Below, one piece after another: positions 1 to 7,600 of a DNA stretch of 14,458 nucleotides. The translations under genes were made by a program, and so were the position numbers. The stretch's first letter is position 1. The number at the start of each line of letters is the position of its first letter. The notes below the pieces were generated by a model, which was given only the letters and a program-made list of their open reading frames with translations, searched no databases and had not been told where the DNA came from. The stretch lies in assembly GCA_964392615.1 (NCBI GenBank), contig CAYMRB010000260.1, positions 1 to 14,458 of the forward strand, written 5' to 3'. This DNA is from CAYMRB01 sp964392615. GTDB lineage: Bacteria; Planctomycetota; UBA8108.

Positions 1-344
1 CCGACGACCGCCTCGCCGTCGGCCGCCTCGAGGCCGACGAGGACGGTGTACAACGGGACCCCCTGGATGTACGACTTCGTGCCGTCGATCGGATCGATGA
101 TCCAGCGATAGCCCGAGTCCCCCGGGCGTTCGCCGAACTCCTCGCCGAGGATTCCGTCGCGAGGGAAGTGCTCGCCGAGGAATTCGCGGAGGAACTCCTC
201 GGTGCCACGATCCACGGCGGTCACCGGCGTCGCGTCGGCCTTCTTCTCGACGTCGAGCGGCGACTGGAAGAGCTCCAACGTCCGCCGACCGGCGCGCCAG
301 GCCGCCTCGGCGGCGATCTCCATGCGGTGTTCGAGACGGTCCAT
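1..344 (-). CDS. Inositol monophosphatase family protein, likely histidinol-phosphatase (N-terminal part, runs off the left edge)
   Basis: Mg-dependent sugar/inositol-phosphate phosphatase fold; 114 codons are visible and the C-terminal half lies outside the window. Reading the minus strand from an ATG at 344 gives MDRLEHRMEIAAEAAW. The metal-binding signatures follow: GEEFG at residues 67-71 and WIIDPIDGTKSYIQG at 81-95, so Glu68/69, Asp84 and Asp87 are the expected metal ligands. The GDSG-x-RW-x-x-DPIDGTKS-(F/Y)-I form fits the HisN-type histidinol-phosphatase branch (histidine biosynthesis) better than SuhB, which normally reads DP-L-DGTTNF. The exact substrate remains an inference, so no symbol is given. 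Met8 is an alternative start. A purine-rich GAGAAG lies about 8-13 nt upstream of the first ATG. It is divergently transcribed from the lipoprotein gene at 570. Confidence 0.85.
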   Translation of the reverse strand, partial: MDRLEHRMEIAAEAAWRAGRRTLELFQSPLDVEKKADATPVTAVDRGTEEFLREFLGEHFPRDGILGEEFGERPGDSGYRWIIDPIDGTKSYIQGVPLYTVLVGLEAADGEAVV

Positions 345-403
345 TCGCGGGCTTCTCAATGGATGAAGGCGGTCGGTGTCGCGCTGACGGACGGAGGGCG
401 ACG

Positions 404-432
404 ATTGTCGCACCGCGCAGGACGGGGTTCAA
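404..432 (-). promoter_or_regulatory. Candidate sigma-70-type promoter for the phosphatase gene
   Basis: On the minus strand TTGAAC (432 to 427) is followed, after exactly 17 nt, by GACAAT (409 to 404). Each hexamer matches the vegetative consensus at four of six positions. Transcription would start near 397 and leave a leader of about 53 nt before the ATG at 344. The call rests on sequence likeness and spacing only. A short GCGAC/GTCGC hairpin (398-411) overlaps the -10. Confidence 0.35.
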
Positions 433-451
433 CGGCGATCCCCGACGCTCC

Positions 452-491
452 CACCGCATATGCGGTGACGAATCACCGGACGTCTTCCGGT
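452..491. promoter_or_regulatory. 16-bp perfect palindrome plus adjacent short hairpin in the divergent intergenic region
   Basis: CACCGCATATGCGGTG (452-467) is a perfect palindrome. Eight bases later ACCGGA (475-480) pairs with TCCGGT (486-491). The block sits between two divergent genes, just upstream of GGTAAACT (494-501), which could be an extended -10 for the lipoprotein gene, although no convincing -35 is seen. A dimeric repressor operator is the simplest reading. A cruciform or 5'-leader structure is the alternative. Confidence 0.35.
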
Positions 492-569
492 ACGGTAAAC
501 TGCGAGGAACCGTGCAGAAACCCGACTGACCGACCCGATAAGAAGTCAGTCCAGAGTTCCGGAGCACCC

Positions 570-1055
570 ATGAAACGACCACTTCTCGCCTTCGCGCTGG
601 TTTGCGTTGCCCTGTCGGGGACCGGCTGCGCCAGCTACTCGCTCGATCCCGGCATCTGGAAGATAGAGTTCAAGGTGCAGGACGCCCGCACGCGTGAGCC
701 GCTGGAGTTTGGCGTGTGGAAGGTCCGGGTCCTCGTTGAGGAAGCCCTGAACGATCTGGGCGAGGCTGTCGAGGACGTCGAGATCCAACCGCTGAGCCGC
801 CACACGTCCGACGGTGTCGAAAAGGCCAGGAATCTGAAGCCATTCTTCGGCGAGATCGTGGGCGACACCCTGCGGTTGAATCCCAAGAACCATGACGGAA
901 CGTACGTCTACGACATGGAAGGGCAGATCATCGATCCAGGCCTGATCAACGGTCGCCGCATCGTCGCGCGCGATCACGTCAAGGGCGTGGCGACGGTCCA
1001 GGGATTCTGGCGCATGACTCGAATCGGCAACGATCCGTCCGACGGGTTCCCGTAA
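570..1055 (+). CDS. Putative small lipoprotein or exported protein, unknown function
   Basis: 161 residues. The start at 570 has a good Shine-Dalgarno GGAG (561-564) five bases upstream. The same frame is open back to 168, but that part overlaps the phosphatase gene on the other strand and has no signal peptide. Residues 1-19 form a classic signal sequence (MKRP, then a hydrophobic core LLAFALVCVALSG) ending in TGC, so Cys20 may be lipidated; Gly rather than Leu at -3 makes the lipobox non-canonical. The mature part is soluble and apparently beta-rich, with repeated short W/F/Y strands such as GIWKIEFKV and GFWRMTRI. I recognise no catalytic motif and no family. It probably acts in the periplasm or on the inner face of the outer membrane. 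Confidence 0.8.
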   Translation: MKRPLLAFALVCVALSGTGCASYSLDPGIWKIEFKVQDARTREPLEFGVWKVRVLVEEALNDLGEAVEDVEIQPLSRHTSDGVEKARNLKPFFGEIVGDTLRLNPKNHDGTYVYDMEGQIIDPGLINGRRIVARDHVKGVATVQGFWRMTRIGNDPSDGFP

Positions 1056-1068
1056 GAACCCGCGCCGC

Positions 1069-1074
1069 TACAAT
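1069..1074 (+). promoter_or_regulatory. Possible -10 element (TACAAT) for a leaderless transcript
   Basis: TACAAT lies six bases before the ATG at 1081, the spacing expected when transcription starts at or next to the start codon. No Shine-Dalgarno is seen in front of this gene, which fits leaderless translation. No clear -35 is present, and the gene may instead be read through from the lipoprotein gene that ends 25 nt upstream. Confidence 0.25.
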
Positions 1075-1080
1075 GGCGGC

Positions 1081-1827
1081 ATGCGGATCGACGACGCCAG
1101 CGACGAAGCCGCCGCCCGGCGGCGTACGGGCGAGAACCCGTTCCCGCGCCGTCTGCTGCCCAAGGTCGTGCTCGTCGTCCTCGGGCTCGCGTCCGTCGTC
1201 ACGCTGATCTTCTGGGCGATCGGCATCGTCGAGGCATCCGCGCTGGTCGATCTCGGCATCGCCATCGCGCTCGGCGTCGCCGCGAGCGCCGTGTGGGAGA
1301 TCGTCGAGCGGCGCGTTCACCGGCTCGAGGCTCCGCCGGATCGCAGCATCGAGATCGAGCCACGCCGAGAAACCGCCAGGCCCGGCCTGCTGGCATGGAT
1401 CGCGTTCCCGCTCGCCTTGCTTCTCTTCTTCGCGCAGGTGCCGTTTCTGGCGCTCGCCGTCCACCCGCCGATCCGGGAGTTCCTGACCCGCGGCGGCCGC
1501 GTCGAGGCCTACTACGTGAACCGCGCCGAACGGCGGCTCGAGATCTGGTTCCCGCGCCCGATGCAGCGGCAAGGCACGAACTTGCGGCTCGACGAGACGT
1601 TCGTCCCGAGCGGGCTCCTCGCCCCGGATCGCGGGCTCGCCGAGTGGCGCGACGGCCACACGCTGTCCCTCTCGATCGACGAGGTCCGCGCGGACCTCGG
1701 CCTCGGGGAGATCGGCGCCGTCAGCATCAACGCCGACTTCGACCGGCTGGACGCGGGCTCGCGCCCGTTTGCCGACGAAACCGGCGAGTGGCTGCCCCAC
1801 CAGCGCATCGACCTCTCCTCCCCCTGA
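1081..1827 (+). CDS. Membrane protein with three predicted helices and a C-terminal extramembrane domain
   Basis: 248 residues, family not recognised. A charged N-terminus (1-25) is followed by hydrophobic segments at about 28-48, 53-72 and 103-127, separated by a basic and acidic loop (about 75-100, ERRVHRLE...). The last 120 residues are polar. They contain RLEIWFPRPMQRQGTNLRLD and later HTLSLSID. A strand followed by F-x-x-PM resembles the Ig-like domains of the Big_5/SbsA type, whose hallmark is FS-x-PMD, so this part may be an Ig-like domain outside the cytoplasm. That assignment is an inference from one motif. The gene starts 25 nt after the lipoprotein gene and could be cotranscribed with it. 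No ribosome binding site is visible. Confidence 0.75.
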   Translation: MRIDDASDEAAARRRTGENPFPRRLLPKVVLVVLGLASVVTLIFWAIGIVEASALVDLGIAIALGVAASAVWEIVERRVHRLEAPPDRSIEIEPRRETARPGLLAWIAFPLALLLFFAQVPFLALAVHPPIREFLTRGGRVEAYYVNRAERRLEIWFPRPMQRQGTNLRLDETFVPSGLLAPDRGLAEWRDGHTLSLSIDEVRADLGLGEIGAVSINADFDRLDAGSRPFADETGEWLPHQRIDLSSP

Positions 1828-1950
1828 TTCGGCACCGCGGCTGAAATCCCGCCAAACAGCTCACGACGTCCAGGTATCGCCGGAAACCGTGGACGCAGGA
1901 GCCCACGGCCCCTCCTCCAACGAAGCACACCATCGCAAGGGAAGCGAACC

Positions 1951-2754
1951 ATGTTGAAGTGGACGAAGAGAGCGCTTGTCGTCGCCGTCGTCGCCGGGGC
2001 TTGCGGTTTCGTCGTGTTCGGAACCGATCTGCCCAGCTACGTCGTCAGCTCTGTCAAGACCGTCAAGGAGTCCATCAAGGACAACGTGCCCGTCCAGTTC
2101 GAGATCAAGCGGGCCCGCGACCTGCTCGATGAGCTCGAGCCCGAGCTGCGCAAGAACTTCCAGAAGGTCAAGCGCGAGGACATCGAGGTCAGGGAGCTCG
2201 AGGCGGAGATCCGCGCCAAGGAGAACGCGCTCGCGCTCGAGCGCGGCAAGCTGCGGAACATCCGCGAAGCGCTGCGCGAGGAGCACGTGAGCTACACGTT
2301 CCTCAGGCGCACGTACACCCGCACGGAGGTGCTCGAGGAGCTCGACCGCCGCACGAAGGCCGCCCTGCGCGCCGACAGCGCCATCGCGGGACAGCGGAAG
2401 ATCCTCGCCAAGCGCCGCTCCGCGTACGAGATCGCCGCGAGCAAGCTGCGGGATGCCCGCAACCAGCGCGCCGAGTTCGAGGCGCAGATCGAGGCCCTCG
2501 AAGGCGAGCTCCGCCTGCAAGAGGCGCAGGCGGAGGGAACCAAGTTCCAGATCGACGACTCCAAGCTCGCGCAGACGAAGCGCCTGATCGGCGAGATCGG
2601 CAAGCGGCTCGAGGTCCAGAAGGCCCTGCTCGAGAGCGAGGCCGAGTTCTTCGAGACGATCCCCTCCGAGATCACCCCGCTCGAGACCGAAGAGAGCGTG
2701 CTCGAGCGCGTCGACGGCTTCCTCGAGCCCCGGGCCGACGAGGCGAGCTTCTGA
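1951..2754 (+). CDS. Membrane-anchored coiled-coil protein of planctomycete type
   Basis: 267 residues. The start has AAGGGAAG (1937-1944) about seven bases upstream. Residues 7-24 (RALVVAVVAGACGFVVFG) are a single N-terminal membrane anchor or uncleaved signal. After a short PSYV segment, nearly all of residues 45-245 is charged heptad sequence rich in Glu, Arg, Lys and Leu (for example RELEAEIRAKENALALE and EFEAQIEALEGELRLQE), that is, a long coiled coil. The C-terminus is acidic. From memory, planctomycete genomes carry a family with this layout (hydrophobic N-terminus ending GF-x-x-FGT, then coiled coil) near sigma/kinase genes. Its function is unknown; a periplasmic spacer or tether is plausible. 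The 123-nt upstream gap contains an imperfect hairpin (GTCCA/TGGAC, 1868-1894) and no convincing promoter. Confidence 0.82.
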   Translation: MLKWTKRALVVAVVAGACGFVVFGTDLPSYVVSSVKTVKESIKDNVPVQFEIKRARDLLDELEPELRKNFQKVKREDIEVRELEAEIRAKENALALERGKLRNIREALREEHVSYTFLRRTYTRTEVLEELDRRTKAALRADSAIAGQRKILAKRRSAYEIAASKLRDARNQRAEFEAQIEALEGELRLQEAQAEGTKFQIDDSKLAQTKRLIGEIGKRLEVQKALLESEAEFFETIPSEITPLETEESVLERVDGFLEPRADEASF

Positions 2755-2795
2755 GCGCCTGATTCAAACCGCCGCAAGGCAGTCGTGGCCCCCGA

Positions 2796-2856
2796 GCGAG
2801 GTCAGCGAGGGGGATCAGAGCAACTCGGCGCTGTGGTCCCCTCTCTCTGACCTCGC
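2796..2856 (+). terminator. Long imperfect hairpin downstream of the coiled-coil gene
   Basis: GCGAGGTCAG (2796-2805) pairs perfectly with CTGACCTCGC (2847-2856). Pairing continues inward through GGGG/CCCC and CAGAGC/GCTGTG with one mismatch, one wobble and a one-base shift, leaving a loop of about 8 nt. It begins 42 nt after the stop at 2754. No clean T-run follows (AGTTCGTTTC), so it is either an atypical terminator or an mRNA-end stabiliser. Confidence 0.4.
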
Positions 2857-2863
2857 AGTTCGT

Positions 2864-2893
2864 TTCACAGTCGTCTATCCTCGCAGCTGTGAA
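2864..2893. promoter_or_regulatory. Candidate operator flanking a -10-like box, upstream of the FHA/kinase operon
   Basis: TTCACAG (2864-2870) and CTGTGAA (2887-2893) are a perfect 7-bp inverted repeat separated by 16 nt. TATCCT (2876-2881), a possible -10 hexamer, lies exactly in the middle with five bases on each side. No good -35 is seen at the right distance. The layout fits a dimeric regulator covering a promoter for the operon that starts at 2977, or an activator-dependent or alternative-sigma promoter. Confidence 0.3.
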
Positions 2894-2937
2894 GAGGAGC
2901 GGCCCGCGGACCGGCGGCTCGGCTTCACACCGACTCA

Positions 2938-2959
2938 GGGACCGACCTTGGTCGGCCCC
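2938..2959 (+). other. Compact hairpin in the leader of the FHA gene
   Basis: CCGACC TT GGTCGG (2942-2955) is a perfect inverted repeat, further flanked by GGG (2938-2940) and CCCC (2956-2959). As RNA it could close with a CUUG loop. It ends 17 nt before the ATG at 2977, just in front of the weak ribosome-binding region (GAG at 2967-2969), so it could influence translation of the first operon gene. Confidence 0.25.
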
Positions 2960-2976
2960 TCACTCCGAGCGAACCC

Positions 2977-4620
2977 ATGTGGGACCTCCCGCACCTGGTA
3001 AAGATCAAGCAAGCGCAAGGCGCGCTTCGCAAGGGTCGACTCGACGAGGCCTACTCGATCGCGATGGCCGAGGGGCTCCGCGAGTACAAGCAGTGTCAGG
3101 ACCTCCTCGAGAAGCTCGTCGCGGCCTTCGTGAAGCGAGGGCAGGAGCATCTCCAGGCCGACCGCTCTGAAGACGCACTGGCGGACGCCGGTCGCGCACA
3201 GGAGATCACCGGGAACCGCCCCGAGATCGCCGCCCTGCGCGAGGAGGCTCTCGCCCTGCTCGCGGCCGGTCGCAAGGAAGCCTGCCACGCCCGCGAAGCC
3301 GCACAGTCCGTTCGCCGTCATCTCGACGCGGGTCGGCTCGAGGTCGGCGCCCACCGCCTCGAGGACCTGCCGGCGGACGCGGCCCATGCCCGCGAGCTGC
3401 ACCGACGTCTCGAGCGGCAGCGGCTGCTGGCAGATCAGGCCCGCCAGCGCGTCAACGCGCTGTTGGAGTCGGACGATCTGCTCGGCGCGATCGATGCGGC
3501 CCGCCGCATCGACGAGGTCGCCCGCGAGGAGCCGCAGAGCCGGATCGTCCTGTCGCGTCTCGGTGAGACGTGTCAGGCGGCGGTCTCTCGCGCCATTCGC
3601 GACGGCGATCTCCCGCGCGCGGCGACGGTGCTCGAGTCGGCGCGTGGCCTGCACGCTCCGGGCTTCGACGCAACGCATTGGAGCGAGGTCGTCCGGTGCT
3701 GTGACCGCGGCGCCCGCAGCGTCGCGCGAGGCGATTGGGCGCGCGCCCGGATCGATCTCGCCCGACTGCGCGAGATCGAGCCGTCCGCGAAGTGGGCAGC
3801 TCAGGCGGAGAAGCGCGTGCTGCAGATCGACGAGGCCGTGCGCTTTCTGAGCGTCGGTCCGCTCGGGCGGTTGTCCTCGTGGCCCGGCAGCCCGAGCGGC
3901 GATGACATCGCCGCGCATGAAACGATCGCAGCCGCAGCGGTGCGCACACCCGACGAGCCCGACGCGGTCCACGCCGCAGCGGGCGACGATCGGGACACCG
4001 GCCGCGCGGCGGAGGCGAGGCCCGCGCGGTATGCGCTGTGGGTCGACGGCATCGGGAGCTTCCTGCTCGTGTGCGGACAACGCACGACGCTCGGGCGATG
4101 CGGTTCCTCGTCCGACCCGGACGTCGCGCTCTCCGGCGATCTCGACGGGATTCACGCCGAGATCCTGCGGGTCGATCACGACTACTTCCTCGTGCCGCGC
4201 GCGGCGGCCTTCGTCGCCGGCCGTCCCGTCGAGCGCCATCTGCTCGCGGACGCCGACGAGATTCGACTCGGCGCGCGCACGCGGTTGAAGTTTCGACTGC
4301 CGACAAGCCTCAGCTCGACCGCAGCGCTCGAGCTCGGTCGCGGGCAGCGTCTTGCGGGCGACGTGCGCAAGGTGCTCCTCGTCGACGGGCACGTGCTGCT
4401 GGGCGGCAACACCGCGTGCCACATCGAGACACCAGGGGTATCGGGACGTGTCATTCTGACGATCGACGGCGACGGAGTACGCTGCCGCGCGCAGGAGCCG
4501 CTACTCGTCGACGGTAGGGAAGAGGGTAAGGAGGTCGCCGTGCCGCTCGAGGCTCACATCGCCGCGGGCTCGTTGACGTTCACGTTGACTTCCGTCGACC
4601 GTGGAGGACAGCCGGTATGA
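2977..4620 (+). CDS. Helical-repeat protein with degenerate FHA domain, first gene of the kinase operon
   Basis: 547 residues, no signal peptide or membrane segment, so cytoplasmic. Residues 1-300 are alpha-helical and TPR-like (QAQGALRKGRLDEAYSIA; GQEHLQADRSEDALADAGRA). Residues 300-350 are a low-complexity linker. Residues 352-440 are FHA-like: LGR at 372-374, IHAEI at 392-396 and DEIRLGARTRLKFRLP near the end. FHA domains bind phosphothreonine through Gly-Arg, Ser in S-R-x-H, and Asn-Gly. Here Gly-Arg and His393 are kept, but D-G (390-391) replaces S-R and AGR-P replaces N-G. Residues 445-547 form a second beta-rich, FHA-like unit (KVLLVDGHVLLGG...). The pairing resembles a planctomycete FHA family recalled from memory. 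The stop overlaps the kinase start (ATGA), so the two are translationally coupled. It is most likely the adaptor or substrate of that kinase. The start has only a weak GAG seven bases upstream. Confidence 0.85.
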   Translation: MWDLPHLVKIKQAQGALRKGRLDEAYSIAMAEGLREYKQCQDLLEKLVAAFVKRGQEHLQADRSEDALADAGRAQEITGNRPEIAALREEALALLAAGRKEACHAREAAQSVRRHLDAGRLEVGAHRLEDLPADAAHARELHRRLERQRLLADQARQRVNALLESDDLLGAIDAARRIDEVAREEPQSRIVLSRLGETCQAAVSRAIRDGDLPRAATVLESARGLHAPGFDATHWSEVVRCCDRGARSVARGDWARARIDLARLREIEPSAKWAAQAEKRVLQIDEAVRFLSVGPLGRLSSWPGSPSGDDIAAHETIAAAAVRTPDEPDAVHAAAGDDRDTGRAAEARPARYALWVDGIGSFLLVCGQRTTLGRCGSSSDPDVALSGDLDGIHAEILRVDHDYFLVPRAAAFVAGRPVERHLLADADEIRLGARTRLKFRLPTSLSSTAALELGRGQRLAGDVRKVLLVDGHVLLGGNTACHIETPGVSGRVILTIDGDGVRCRAQEPLLVDGREEGKEVAVPLEAHIAAGSLTFTLTSVDRGGQPV

Positions 4621-7600
4621 GCTTCCGATACCGACACGGAGATCGGCCGCTCGACGGGTACACCGTGCAACGAGGCGTCGGTCGCGGCGCGTTCGGCGAG
4701 GTCTACTACGCGATCAGCGACGGTGGACGGGAAGTCGCGCTGAAGACGGTCCTGCAGAATCACGAAATCGAGCTGCGCGGCGTACGCCACTGCATCAACC
4801 TCAAGAGCCCGCACCTGGTCTCGATCTTCGACGTCCGCAAGCTCGAGAACGGCGAGCCGGCCGTCATCATGGAGTACGTCGCGGGACCGTCCTTGCGCGA
4901 TCTCGTGCGCGAGTTCCCGGAGGGCATGCCGCGACCGCAGGCCGCGTTCCTCGTGCGAGAGATCGGCAAGGGGCTCGCGTACCTGCACGAGAAGGGCATC
5001 GTCCACCGCGACCTGAAGCCGGAGAACCTGTTCTTCGAGGACGGCTTCGTCAAGATCGGCGACTACGGCCTCTCGAAGTACGTCAGCGTGTCGCGGCAGA
5101 GCGGTCAGACGATGAGCGTGGGCACCATCCACTACATGGCGCCCGAGATCGGCTCCGGCATCTACAACCAGGGCATCGACATTTACGCTCTCGGGATCAT
5201 TCTCTACGAGCTCCTCACCGGCAAGGTGCCGTTCGGCGGTGACAGCTTCGGCGAGATCCTGATGAAGCACCTGACCGCGAAGCCGGATCTCAGCGCGGTC
5301 GAGGAGCCGTTCCGCTCGGTCATCGCGAAAGCCCTGGAGAAGAAGCCCGAGGATCGCTGGCTCAGCGTCGAGGAGATGTGCGCTGCGCTGTTCGAGGACG
5401 AGGCGCTCCAGGACAGCCTGCACCTGTTCAACCCGGCGAGCCTGTCTGGCGCCGTCCGCAGGGCGGCTCCGGACCTGAAAGAGCCCAACCCTGCGTCGCC
5501 CGAGCAGGAGACGATTCCTGCCAACGCGCCGACGCCCGAGCCGCCCCCCGCGCCTCGGCCCGAGCCACCGCGCGCCCCGACTCCCGAGCCGCCAGCGCGA
5601 CCGACACCGCAAGCGCCGCGAGCACCGGCAGCCGCCGAGGCGACGCCGACGACCTTCCCGCCTCGCCGGGACAAGCCGCGAGACAGGAGATCGCAGCGCG
5701 ATCGGGCGTCCGGGGCCAAACCGCACCCGGCGAAGCACTCCCGCGATCCGCTCGACCTCGGTCAGCGCATCGGGCGCGCTGTCTCGACGGCGCTCGTCGT
5801 GAGCATCGCGATCGCGCTGACGCGAGGCGGCTATGCCCACGCGCTCGCCGCGGTCATCGGAATGCTGTTCGCGATCGGCTGCACGACGCTGTCGATTCTC
5901 GCGTGCGAGGGATTGCTGACGCGGTCCTTCGCCGTCGCGTCGCCAGGCTTTCCCCGCCGACTCACGGCCGGACTGTTCGCGTTGATTCCGATCGGTCTCG
6001 GCATGTCGATCGTGCTCGCGGCAGGAGCCCATGGGCGTGCGATCGGCGGCGCGACCTTGGCGTTCGCGATCAGCGTCGTCCTCGCCGATTGGAGCGCTCG
6101 GCTCGATCCACACCGCGCCGAGCGCGTCGCGCTCGGCGATGCCGTCGCAGCCGGCCTGCTCGGCGGGCTGTTCGCCCTCGTCTTCTCCCACGACGCCGGC
6201 GCCGCGCTCGTCGTCGGTGGCAGCCTGGCGGCGATCTCGCTGAGCCTGAACTCCATCGCACCCTTCGTTCCGAAGCACCGGCGCGGAGCGAGTCAGCAGC
6301 GACCGCCCGAACCGGCCGAGCCCTCGGGCGCCCGCTACCGCGAGTTCCGCGACCGCTCCGGCCCGGCAGCGGCCCCCGCAGCGCCGCCGCCGCCGCCGAG
6401 CCCCACGACGCCGAAGGACGTGCCGATGTGGGTCGAGGAGATCTCGCCCGCGAGCGCCGGTCAGCCCGGCCACGTGTGGCAAAACGCGGCCGCGAGCCTG
6501 CGCCCGGACCTGTCGCGCGCCCCAGCGCCGCCCGGCGCGTTCGCCCGCGTGTTCTGGCTCTTCATCAGCGCTCTTCTCGTCGCGGGCGGGCTCTGCTGTT
6601 TCGCGGCGCCCGCGGTCATGAATCTGCATCCGGAAGAGGAGCTCATCACGATCAGCTTCGGCATCGGCTGCACCGGCATGCTGATGTTCGCGCTGTATCG
6701 CGCGCTCTGGGCCCGCAAGCAGGGCTTCTTCGCGCGCAGCGTGCGACCGTTCTTCCTGACGTGCCTGGCGACCACCTGCGTGATCTGCGGGTACATCTTC
6801 GTCATGGGGCCGATCCACGGCTACTGGCGCATCGACGCGGAGGAGAGCTTCGTCACGCTGACGGTCGGCGCCGCCGCGTTCGTCCTGTTCTCGATTCTTC
6901 TCGGCTTCGAACGCCTGCTGTCGGCCGACGACGCCGTCGCGGACGCGGCAGGATTGCGCTGGGCGGAGCGCCCCGTCCATCCGTTCGTGCGGCTCTTCCA
7001 CCTGCTGCTCGCGTCGGGCGGGGTCGTCGCGTGGGTCGGCCTCTCCTCCATCGCGATGTTCGGCGGTCGCATGAGCGACTGGGGACGCCTGGAGTTTCTG
7101 ATGCCCGGATTCGTGGCCTTCGCGCTCGGCGTGTTCTTCCTCCACCAGGCGCTGCGCTATCGCCGCGGTTACCTCTGGGAGGGGACGGTCCGACCGTTCG
7201 TGCTGATCCACGGCGTCACGGCGGTGATCGCGTGCGGGCTGATCCTCCTCTGGCAGCCGGCTACGTACCACGGACACCGTTACCACGCCAGAATCCACGG
7301 GGGCATGCACGAGGACGACCTCATGGTCACCGTCGGCGTCGCGATCGTCGCCGCGGTCTTCACAGCGTTCGCGTTCTTCGTTCGCGGACGCGGCCGTGGA
7401 CTCGGCCGCAGCCGATTGCTCGCGTGGGGCTACCGCGAAGCGGACGAGCCGATCCACAGCGCATGGCTCAGCCTCGGCACGCTGTTCTGGATCGCGGCGC
7501 TTGTCCTGACGCTCGCGTCGACCGGCTTGCGCCTCGGCCTGGGCGAAGTGCTCGGCCTCGAAGCCGAGATGGGAGCGGAGTCATACCGCTTGCTCAGCGA

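Noticed and set aside
168..569. Upstream extension of the lipoprotein frame to an ATG at 168
   Set aside because: It overlaps the phosphatase gene on the opposite strand, lacks a signal peptide and has unbiased codons. The ATG at 570 has a ribosome binding site and starts a classic signal sequence.
979..1800. 273-codon minus-strand frame opposite the three-helix membrane protein
   Set aside because: Its product is a run of Arg, Glu and Asp without hydrophobic core or motif; the plus-strand product has clear membrane helices.
2755..2976. Possible gene or small RNA gene between the coiled-coil and FHA genes
   Set aside because: No ORF with a ribosome binding site and biased codons; only the hairpins and inverted repeats reported above are supported.
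2935..4422. 495-codon open frame on the minus strand opposite the FHA gene
   Set aside because: Codon-register shadow; no recognisable motif, and it would need a promoter inside the FHA gene.
4554..7457. 967-codon open frame on the minus strand opposite the kinase
   Set aside because: Codon-register shadow of the kinase gene; the product is low-complexity Arg/Glu/Asp-rich sequence without motifs.
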